From Chthonomonas sp. UBA1950 (lineage in GTDB: Bacteria > Armatimonadota > Fimbriimonadia > Fimbriimonadales > Fimbriimonadaceae): a stretch of 22,059 bases of DNA. The position numbers and the translations under genes were made by a program. Shown here piece by piece: positions 15,102 to 21,182 of this stretch. Positions within the stretch are counted from its first letter, which is position 1; every line of letters begins with the position of its first letter. The DNA lies in the NCBI GenBank assembly GCA_002336105.1, contig DDEQ01000020.1, positions 1-22,059 of the forward strand, written 5' to 3'. The notes under the pieces are model-generated. The model was not told the origin of the DNA. It ran no database searches and saw only the letters and a list, made by a program, of their open reading frames with translations.

Positions 15102-16357
15102 TCGATCACGATCCTTGCTTTGAGAGCGCCTTGTGTTTTAAGGGACTGCAAGATGTCGATGATGTCACTCACCTTGAGGTTCATTTCCCGAAACAGGAAT
15201 GCCAAGTCAGCCACAGTGGTTTTAGGGACTAGCAACCCAACTTGTGCCTCGTCTTCATTCGCATTGAGCGCTTTGTTAGAGACCGTCTGGGTCGTTCCCT
15301 GAGAAAATGGGGCCGGTTGGCTCACAGAAATATCCTCGACTACTCTTACACTAAGGTTGCCTTTAGCAAACGCACAGGCAGCAATTCGGACATTTCCGCC
15401 AATCACGATGGTTCCAGTTCGTTCGTTAATAACAACTCGGGCTTCGACATCCGAGCGGACCATGAGCTCCTCAATCTTTGATTGAACAACTGTTGCGCTA
15501 TGACCTTTCGGGATTGTTAGAGAGATTGTTCGGTTGTTGTCTGCCTGGGCGAGATATTCAGGGAAAGCCTCACGAATCCTAGTCTCAACGTTCGAAGCTG
15601 TAGTCGCGTCCTGATCATCAAGGTCTATGTACATTTTGCCGTTGAAGATCGTGTCCATTTCAACGGAGTTGAGAACAGTGCCCCCACCACGAATATTGCC
15701 AACGGTGACAAATCCCTTTGATTGCTGATTTCCCCCCGATTCAAAAGCAAATCCCCCTACCGTGATCGGCCCTTCGGCTGCGGCGTAAACTTTTTGCGCC
15801 TTAGGATCCATTAGCGGTGTGTAAAGCAGAATTCCGTTTCGAAGACTCTTTGCATCTCCCAATACGCTTACCGTAATGTCTAGTTGCTGACCAATTGCCG
15901 AGAATGGCGGTAAGGTTGCGGTCACCATCACTAAAGCGATGCTTTTAGACTGAAGAGAGGCACTTGAAACGTCAAGATGATGCGTTCTCACCAGGTTCCT
16001 AAAGCTGTCCGTGGTTAACGTGAATTTGCTGGAATCTCCAGTCCCATCCAGCCCGGTGACGAGGCCAATTCCAGAAATTCGGTTGGAATAGGCGCCACGG
16101 AACTTGCTAATGTCCTTGATTCGTACCAGCACTCCTTTTTGCTCGGATTCCTGAAACGCTTTTCGAATACGGTCGAGTTCGGCCTTTTTGGCAGCGACTT
16201 CTCTCGCTTGAGCAAGCCTTATTTGCTCAGGGTCTGGCGGTGTTTGACCGGAGTTGCCCGGTATCGCGCCCTGGCCATTTGCATTGTTTTGGCTCAATTG
16301 CGAGTAACCACTGAGGCTAAGCCCACAAAGGAGAATGCATACGAGTAGTTTGTTCAT
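15098..16357 (-). CDS. flgI: Flagellar P-ring protein FlgI with N-terminal extension
   Basis: FlgI assembles the periplasmic P-ring around the rod. The 419-residue product has a Sec signal peptide (about residues 1-19). The conserved domain begins only near residue 76 (VLVRIKDISKFRG) and includes GIGLVTGLDGTGD (96-108), SVLGDAKSLRNGILLYTPL and VVINERTGTIVIGG, ending LKTQGALKARIVIE. Normally the mature protein starts almost at that domain. Here about 55 residues intervene: a Gln/Asn/Gly/Pro stretch (20-43), then a charged helix-prone segment (EQIRLAQAREVAAKKAELDR). Reading frame and conserved parts are intact. Shine-Dalgarno GGGGAG lies 6 bases before the ATG; flgH ends 13 bases upstream. Confidence 0.93.
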   Translation of the reverse strand: MNKLLVCILLCGLSLSGYSQLSQNNANGQGAIPGNSGQTPPDPEQIRLAQAREVAAKKAELDRIRKAFQESEQKGVLVRIKDISKFRGAYSNRISGIGLVTGLDGTGDSSKFTLTTDSFRNLVRTHHLDVSSASLQSKSIALVMVTATLPPFSAIGQQLDITVSVLGDAKSLRNGILLYTPLMDPKAQKVYAAAEGPITVGGFAFESGGNQQSKGFVTVGNIRGGGTVLNSVEMDTIFNGKMYIDLDDQDATTASNVETRIREAFPEYLAQADNNRTISLTIPKGHSATVVQSKIEELMVRSDVEARVVINERTGTIVIGGNVRIAACAFAKGNLSVRVVEDISVSQPAPFSQGTTQTVSNKALNANEDEAQVGLLVPKTTVADLAFLFREMNLKVSDIIDILQSLKTQGALKARIVIE

Positions 16358-16370
16358 CTATTTCTCCCCT

Positions 16371-16991
16371 TCACATCAGCCAGTCGAGCATCTTCGTGAG
16401 AATGCCTTTTCGTTGCCGATCTGCGACAACGCCTTTGCCATCACACTCGATCTTTGCGTTACCAACGAACTCACTTAGGACGGTGTTGTCTGAGGCAACA
16501 TCGTCGGGACGAATAATCCCGGTCAACGTCACTTTCTGATCGTCTTTGTTCACTCGAAGTCTCTTTTCGCCTTCAACCACGAGCAGTCCATTCGACTTGA
16601 CCTCTTTAACGATCACAGTTAGCTTCGCAACAAAACTGTGATTGTTCGTCGTTTGCCCGGTTCCAGCAACGCTAGAGTTCCCTGAAGTCGATGCGCCTTG
16701 CATTATCGATCCGAATAGGGTCGACTTGAAGAAGTCAACTACTGGAGCCGTGATTGGACCTGCGGTTGTGGCGTCCTTTTTTGTCGCACTCGTCGTTGCG
16801 TTAAAAGAACTCGCCGAAGATTCACTGATGAGGATCGTGATCATGTCACCGACCTTAGTCGCTGTCCTTCGTTGAATAGGCGTGAACGTATCATCGGGAT
16901 CAACGATGAGACCCTTTCGAAACTGATCCGAGCTTTGGGCTACTGATAGAGCAGCGACGAAAGTGAGTGCAAATGTAGTCGTTAACTTCAT
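16371..16991 (-). CDS. flgH: Flagellar L-ring protein FlgH lacking a lipobox
   Basis: FlgH forms the L-ring in the outer membrane. The 206-residue product shows the family core: KVGDMITILISESSASSFNA (46-65), an SFVAKLTVIVKEVKSNGLLV segment, VEGEKRLRVN, LTGIIRPDDV and the closing GILTKMLDWLM. FlgH is normally a lipoprotein, but this N-terminus (MKLTTTFALTFVAALSVAQ) has no cysteine and looks like a signal peptidase I substrate. The only cysteine is late, in KIECDGKG. Ring anchoring therefore probably does not use an acyl chain. The start overlaps the flgA stop by four bases (16988-16991), with Shine-Dalgarno GGAGGT 6 bases upstream. Confidence 0.92.
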   Translation of the reverse strand: MKLTTTFALTFVAALSVAQSSDQFRKGLIVDPDDTFTPIQRRTATKVGDMITILISESSASSFNATTSATKKDATTAGPITAPVVDFFKSTLFGSIMQGASTSGNSSVAGTGQTTNNHSFVAKLTVIVKEVKSNGLLVVEGEKRLRVNKDDQKVTLTGIIRPDDVASDNTVLSEFVGNAKIECDGKGVVADRQRKGILTKMLDWLM

Positions 16992-18151
16992 GATCGAACC
17001 TCCACAACGTTGTTTTCTCGCAGGATGCCTGTCACGATGGCCCCCGTCATGTCGATGAGAACGTTGACACGTTGTCCTGCCAACGCATTGGATTTGGCGG
17101 TTCCGCTGAGTTCCAACATCGCGCCATTTCTTTGAAATCGAACCGTTACTTTCTCATATGCTTTGACCTGCGCGGTTCCGGCAGCAGGAAGCATCGTGAT
17201 CATTCGGTCGGTATATCGTTTTCCATCGATCTTAACGGAGACGGTGATGGTAATGACCCCCGAGCTCACACGAGCCGATGTCGATGAGTATTCGACCTTT
17301 CCGATAGGGGCTAGAAAATCTTTACATTGTCTCGATGGGTCAATCTCGCCTGAGATTCCCAACTGTTGACGCACGGCGTCGATTGCCTGATCGTCCACAT
17401 CTTGACCGGGAATGGTTTGTCCGATCCTGGTGACCGTAGCTGTCGACGGGCAATCAATATCAAATTCGCTTGCTTCAAATCCGGCCTTTAGAAGGCACCT
17501 CACGATCATGGGAGCGCTTAATGCTCGCTTTGAGCCAACGATCGTGTTGAGTCCGAGGCTAACGCCTTGAATCTTGTCAGTGATGTTTTTGGGACCACGA
17601 ACCGTCGCCACATCACTGATGAAGAACTCTTCGTTCTCTATTTCTGAGTTTGGAGCGATACTGATCTTCGCTGCGCCGGATGAGGTTTTATCGCTCGAAG
17701 ACGTCTTTGTACCTGTACGTTTAGGTTTTGATTCCGTATTGGAGGCTGACTCCCCTGCGACCCCTCGTACAACCGGCGTATTGCCCTCTCCAGGATTCTT
17801 GAGTACAGCTTTTGCATCCGTGTATAGGTAATTTCCTTCACGCGTAAGGGACGCTTTTTGCGGAAGAACCGCTAAAACGAGTCTTCCGACTTGTTTGCCT
17901 GATACATAGACAGTGCCATCGAGTTCGACCGACAGCGCACCATCCGTTGCCTTGATTTCAGGAGATACCGGAATATCGTCCTCGCTACAGATCAGGCCCT
18001 TAGAGACTTTGAGGGTTGCAACCTGACGCAAAACGATATGATTCAATCTGAAAAACCGAAGGTATGCATCGCCATCGACATGAACTTTCAGGCTGTCGGC
18101 AAAAGATAACCCAAAGGCCAGCACGGTTGTGAGAACAAGGGCAAACTTCAT
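16988..18151 (-). CDS. flgA: FlgA P-ring chaperone with an added rod-protein-like N-terminal domain
   Basis: FlgA is the periplasmic chaperone for FlgI assembly, normally about 220-240 residues; this one has 387. After a signal peptide (cleavage near SFA-D, residue 18), residues about 27-122 align with the FlgG core: FFRLNHIVLRQ, KGLICSED, IPVSPEIKA, GALSVELDGTVYV, QVGRLVLAVLP and EGNYLYTDAKA. A Ser/Thr/Lys linker (131-160) follows. Residues 162-270 match the FlgA N-terminal region (FISDVATVRGP, VSLGL, VTRIGQTIPG), and about 270-387 match the FlgA C-terminal SAF-like fold ending VTGILRENNVVEV. It lies between flgG and flgH, with Shine-Dalgarno AGAGGT 6 bases before the ATG and a 4-base gap after flgG. 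Confidence 0.85.
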   Translation of the reverse strand: MKFALVLTTVLAFGLSFADSLKVHVDGDAYLRFFRLNHIVLRQVATLKVSKGLICSEDDIPVSPEIKATDGALSVELDGTVYVSGKQVGRLVLAVLPQKASLTREGNYLYTDAKAVLKNPGEGNTPVVRGVAGESASNTESKPKRTGTKTSSSDKTSSGAAKISIAPNSEIENEEFFISDVATVRGPKNITDKIQGVSLGLNTIVGSKRALSAPMIVRCLLKAGFEASEFDIDCPSTATVTRIGQTIPGQDVDDQAIDAVRQQLGISGEIDPSRQCKDFLAPIGKVEYSSTSARVSSGVITITVSVKIDGKRYTDRMITMLPAAGTAQVKAYEKVTVRFQRNGAMLELSGTAKSNALAGQRVNVLIDMTGAIVTGILRENNVVEVRS

Positions 18152-18155
18152 TCAA

Positions 18156-18947
18156 TTACCTCTTTAGGTTGTTGAGAATGCCTAGCATCTCGTCGGAACT
18201 CTGGATAGCCTTCGAGTTGATTTCGTAGGCGCGCTGGGCAAGAATCATGCGAACCATTTCTTCGACGACTTGAACGTTCGAACCTTCAATAAATCCGGGA
18301 CGCAGGTCACCTGAACCGTTTTCGCCAGGTTTTCCATCGACTGGTGTGCCGCTCGCATCGCTGGCCCGATAGAGGTTTTGTCCCAGACGCTGAAGTCCCG
18401 CCGGGTTAGGAAACATCGTGACGGTGATAGGTGGGTCTAGCTTCTGTGAGTTTCCGGGATTATCGGGAGTGATAACCGAGATGTATCCGTCAGTCGAAAC
18501 GCTAAGAGCGGTTGCGTTACCAGGAACCGTGATCGGCGGCTCGAGAGGATAGCCGTCGCTCGTGACGACGAGTCCATTGGCGTCGGTTTTGAAACTGCCA
18601 TCACGGGTGTAGACGATTTCCTCTCCGCGCTTTACTTTGAAAAAGCCCGAGCCGTTAATCGCCATATCCAAGGCATTTCCAGTGGACTGAAGCGGGCCGG
18701 AGGTGAAGTTTGCAGCAGTAGACGAGAACTGTGCGCCGAGACCGATCTGCAAGGAAACGGGTGAACTTGAACTGCCACCACTGCTAACGCCGGCAGCTTT
18801 CATCGTCTGGTACATCAAGTCTTGAAACTCGGCGCGTTGCTGTTTGAAGCCCGTCGTATTAACGTTCGCCAAGTTGTTCGATATAACGTCCAGGTTGTAT
18901 TGCTGGGCCACCATCCCCGTTCCCGAGGTGTTCAATGCTCGCATCAT
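18156..18947 (-). CDS. flgG: Flagellar distal rod protein FlgG
   Basis: FlgG builds the distal rod that passes through the P and L rings. The 263-residue product has the standard length. The N-terminal motif NNLANVNTTGFKQQRAEFQD (24-43), the TGNALDMAINGSGFF core, the FPNPAGLQRLGQNLYRASDA segment and the C-terminal EGSNVQVVEEMVRMILAQRA with KAIQSSDEMLGILNNL are all present. The two methionines in tandem leave the exact start ambiguous by one codon. An AGGAG lies 12 bases upstream, rather far, at the end of a CCTATATATAGG palindrome. flgF ends 84 bases upstream, so flgG could also have its own promoter. Confidence 0.94.
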   Translation of the reverse strand: MMRALNTSGTGMVAQQYNLDVISNNLANVNTTGFKQQRAEFQDLMYQTMKAAGVSSGGSSSSPVSLQIGLGAQFSSTAANFTSGPLQSTGNALDMAINGSGFFKVKRGEEIVYTRDGSFKTDANGLVVTSDGYPLEPPITVPGNATALSVSTDGYISVITPDNPGNSQKLDPPITVTMFPNPAGLQRLGQNLYRASDASGTPVDGKPGENGSGDLRPGFIEGSNVQVVEEMVRMILAQRAYEINSKAIQSSDEMLGILNNLKR

Positions 18948-18961
18948 AGTCCGAAGTTGCT

Positions 18962-18973
18962 CCTATATATAGG
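18962..18973. promoter_or_regulatory. 12-bp palindrome upstream of flgG
   Basis: CCTATATATAGG is a perfect palindrome in the flgF-flgG gap. On the minus strand it contains TATATA and runs directly into AGGAG, so it may act as a -10 box plus ribosome site, or as a protein-binding site. No -35 match is seen at 17 bp. Confidence 0.3.
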
Positions 18974-19031
18974 CTCATCCTGAGCTTCCTTCGGGCTTGC
19001 ATCCTGCGCGCCCAAATATCCGTCACGTTGC
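18974..19031. repeat. Possible degenerate REP-like element in the flgF-flgG gap
   Basis: The gap holds two direct copies of CATCCTG (18976-18982 and 19000-19006), one in the context TCATCCTGAGCTT. This resembles the intergenic TCATCCTGAGC-type palindromic repeats that I recall from several phyla, but the second arm is degraded. A single copy cannot establish a repeat family. Confidence 0.2.
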
Positions 19032-19778
19032 TTATCGCTGCTCTAGGCTTTGAATCAGCTTGCCAGTCATCTCATCTTGAGATTGAATGGCTTTTTGGGC
19101 GAGTTCGGTCGCCCGACCGATTGTCACCATGTCCACCATCGCCGAGGTAGGTGAAACATTTGAACCTTCCAGCGCTTCTTGCTTCACTCTTGAGGCGCCG
19201 TCGCCAGTGGTTTCGACTAGGGTCGGTGTTCCCGCAGACGAAAAGAGGTTTGAACCCTCTTTACTGAACTTGCCAGCAAATAATCCTAGCCTGTCGAAAC
19301 CTGGCTGGCCCGAAACTGACATCGTGCCATCGGCGTCAACCTTGATCGTTCCGTCGGGGATTGTGATCGGTTTGAGTTGGTCGTTCAATACCGGTTGTCC
19401 TAACTTTGTGACCAGCTGTTTATTAGCATCCAGAGTGAACGCTCCATCGCGGGTGAACCGGATCTGACCGTTCGGCATCTGGATCGCAAACATTCCTTGT
19501 CCTTCAACCGCAAAGTCGAGAGCGTTACCGGTAGTGTTGACTTGTCCCTGATCGAGGTTGGTGTACTCCGCTTTTGCTTCGCCACCTGACCCAAGCGAAC
19601 CGATCAATGCGCCTTTTCCGCCATCCGCATTCAGCCTTCGCTCTAGGATGTCGTTGAACAAGAGTCCATCTTGTTTAAAACCGCTCGTTGAGACATTGGC
19701 TAAATTATTAGCAGTGACCTCAAGCCATTGCTGGTTTGCGATCATTCCGTTTGCCAGTGAGTAAACGCCGCGGTTCAT
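19032..19778 (-). CDS. flgF: Flagellar basal-body rod protein FlgF (FlgF/FlgG family)
   Basis: The 248-residue product is a flagellar rod protein. It has the N-terminal helix and NNLANVSTSGFKQDG (24-38), the core TGNALDFAVEGQGMFAIQ and RFTRDGAFTLDANKQLV, and a C-terminal EGSNVSPTSAMVDMVTIGRA with KAIQSQDEMTGKLIQSL. Being shorter than and placed before flgG, it is best read as proximal rod FlgF, though a second FlgG-type protein is possible. It is the first gene of the operon flgF-G-A-H-I-J-N-K. The ATG lacks a clear Shine-Dalgarno. A FliA-like promoter and a GATACT box end 9-10 bases upstream. Confidence 0.88.
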   Translation of the reverse strand: MNRGVYSLANGMIANQQWLEVTANNLANVSTSGFKQDGLLFNDILERRLNADGGKGALIGSLGSGGEAKAEYTNLDQGQVNTTGNALDFAVEGQGMFAIQMPNGQIRFTRDGAFTLDANKQLVTKLGQPVLNDQLKPITIPDGTIKVDADGTMSVSGQPGFDRLGLFAGKFSKEGSNLFSSAGTPTLVETTGDGASRVKQEALEGSNVSPTSAMVDMVTIGRATELAQKAIQSQDEMTGKLIQSLEQR

Positions 19779-19788
19779 CCCACTCTGA

Positions 19789-19816
19789 GTATCGGCAGGC
19801 AGGATTACTGGGTTTA
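19789..19816 (-). promoter_or_regulatory. Candidate FliA (sigma-28) promoter of the flagellar operon
   Basis: On the minus strand TAAA (19816-19813), a 16-bp spacer and GCCGATAC (19796-19789) match the FliA consensus TAAA-N15-GCCGATAA at 11 of 12 defined bases, with the spacer one base long. It ends 10 bases before the flgF ATG. The same bases include GATACT, which could serve as a sigma-70 -10. A direct repeat ACCTAAA lies just upstream. Confidence 0.5.
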
Positions 19817-19854
19817 GGTCAGATACTTCGCAATCGACTTTAGGTTTTACGGAG

Positions 19855-21105
19855 TTATGAGCGTTCTAGAATCAGATCAGGCTCTCGAAATGAGTTTGTC
19901 TGATCTCCACCGTTATCCTTCAGGTCACTGCCTACACTGTAAATTCGGTACACCATTCCCTGAGCATTGTAGGGAAATGGACGACCAGAATATGGATCCG
20001 TCTTGAGTTCGCTATCAAAGGTATCAATACTCTTCGGAGCGATCTTCGCAATCTTGACGTACCGTTGCAGTTCACAGTCTAGGATGAAAAGTCTAGTCAG
20101 CGCAATCGTTGAGTCTTCCATTCGAAGTAGTGGCTCACCACTTCTGAAGTAGTATCTTGCGAACCATTTCCAGGGGCGTTCGGTTTTGAACTTCGGGCGT
20201 GGCTTGCGCTGTTCAGTTGGCTGGGCGGCCCAGGTCTTCCACCGTTTGTATTCTTCTTCCATTTCGGCTGCCATTCCTGAAAAATAGGCGGGCCGCTTTG
20301 ACTCGTCGTTGTGCAGTCGGTTCAAATAAGCCAAACAGTCTTTGCCGTCTTGACCCATCGAGAGCTTGAGCGCATCATAGCTCGATTTTTGATACGAATC
20401 CTGAATCAGCTGTATCGTTGCGAGCATCACTTTGTGTTCATTCTCGAGCGTCGTCATCACAGACGGCCTTGCTGAATAGGCACGCTTAACGGCTCCTGAT
20501 AACGCTCTTAGCTGGGTTGCCGAAAGGTTGGGGATGTTGGAGACGATTGAAATTCGAGCTTGGTTCACTATGGATAATCCGAGCGCTGCATCTGCCGCGT
20601 CTCCTCCCGTAAGGAAGAAGCCATATTGGGTTGCCAAGGAGCAGAGACGAATGGCATTGTCAAAATCGCCGTTCGCACAGTAATCTCTGATCCTCCAGGC
20701 TAGAACTTTGCCGATGAATCCCCATGCTGGGTGAAGTTTATGGGGCTGTAACGCATCGTGAGGCATGTAGGCGAACTCCCCAGGTTGTTTCATCCCAGAT
20801 GAGACGAGCGATAAACCTTTAGCGGCAATCCCAATCGCGATGGCTTTCTCTTGTGGAAAGAAGGTTGTTCGGGTGAGAACGGTTCGCTGACTTCGCTGCT
20901 TCTTCGTGGTCGCTTTGGCGAGCGCTTCTGCTTGTGAGCTTTCGACCGCAAGAGCCGCCTTTTCGAGAGTGTTGTACCGTTCAGAACTTGCTGGAGGTAC
21001 ATCCGATTTCTCAGCCCACTTCTGGTAAGGGAAGCTTGTTTGATGCGAACATCCTGCGATCAGAACTGCTGTCGTAATAAGGAATCTTGCTCGAATGCCT
21101 TCCAT
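19855..21105 (-). CDS. Lipoprotein of unknown function with GspG-like C-terminal tail
   Basis: The 416-residue product has a lipoprotein signal with lipobox LIAGC (15-19, lipidated C19). I do not recognise the helical middle (about 80-330), which has Ala-rich helices. The C-terminus has TDPYSGRPFPYNAQGMVYRI followed by YSVGSDLKDNGGDQ. This resembles the 'DP-G-P--Y---YS-G-DG' end of type II secretion major pseudopilins (GspG), a tail also seen on otherwise unrelated exported proteins of Planctomycetes-like bacteria. It was probably acquired as a calcium-binding or surface module; that is inference. TATTCT (21121-21116) lies 10 bases before the ATG with no Shine-Dalgarno. It is upstream of flgF on the same strand (76-bp gap, no terminator seen), but nothing ties it to motility. 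Confidence 0.7.
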   Translation of the reverse strand: MEGIRARFLITTAVLIAGCSHQTSFPYQKWAEKSDVPPASSERYNTLEKAALAVESSQAEALAKATTKKQRSQRTVLTRTTFFPQEKAIAIGIAAKGLSLVSSGMKQPGEFAYMPHDALQPHKLHPAWGFIGKVLAWRIRDYCANGDFDNAIRLCSLATQYGFFLTGGDAADAALGLSIVNQARISIVSNIPNLSATQLRALSGAVKRAYSARPSVMTTLENEHKVMLATIQLIQDSYQKSSYDALKLSMGQDGKDCLAYLNRLHNDESKRPAYFSGMAAEMEEEYKRWKTWAAQPTEQRKPRPKFKTERPWKWFARYYFRSGEPLLRMEDSTIALTRLFILDCELQRYVKIAKIAPKSIDTFDSELKTDPYSGRPFPYNAQGMVYRIYSVGSDLKDNGGDQTNSFREPDLILERS

Positions 21106-21115
21106 GGCAATAACG

Positions 21116-21138
21116 AGAATATCTCAAGTCGGTAGAAT
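21116..21138. promoter_or_regulatory. Divergent -10 boxes between lipoprotein and nucleotidylyltransferase genes
   Basis: TATTCT on the minus strand (21121-21116) is 10 bases from the lipoprotein ATG. TAGAAT on the plus strand (21133-21138) is 44 bases from the nucleotidylyltransferase ATG. The first predicts an almost leaderless mRNA, the second a normal leader with an AAGG ribosome site 5 bases before the ATG (21174-21177). No good -35 boxes are seen. Confidence 0.35.
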
Positions 21139-21182
21139 TCGGTTACCGCTTTTTGAACAATCCTTGAGCGGCGAAGGCAAAT

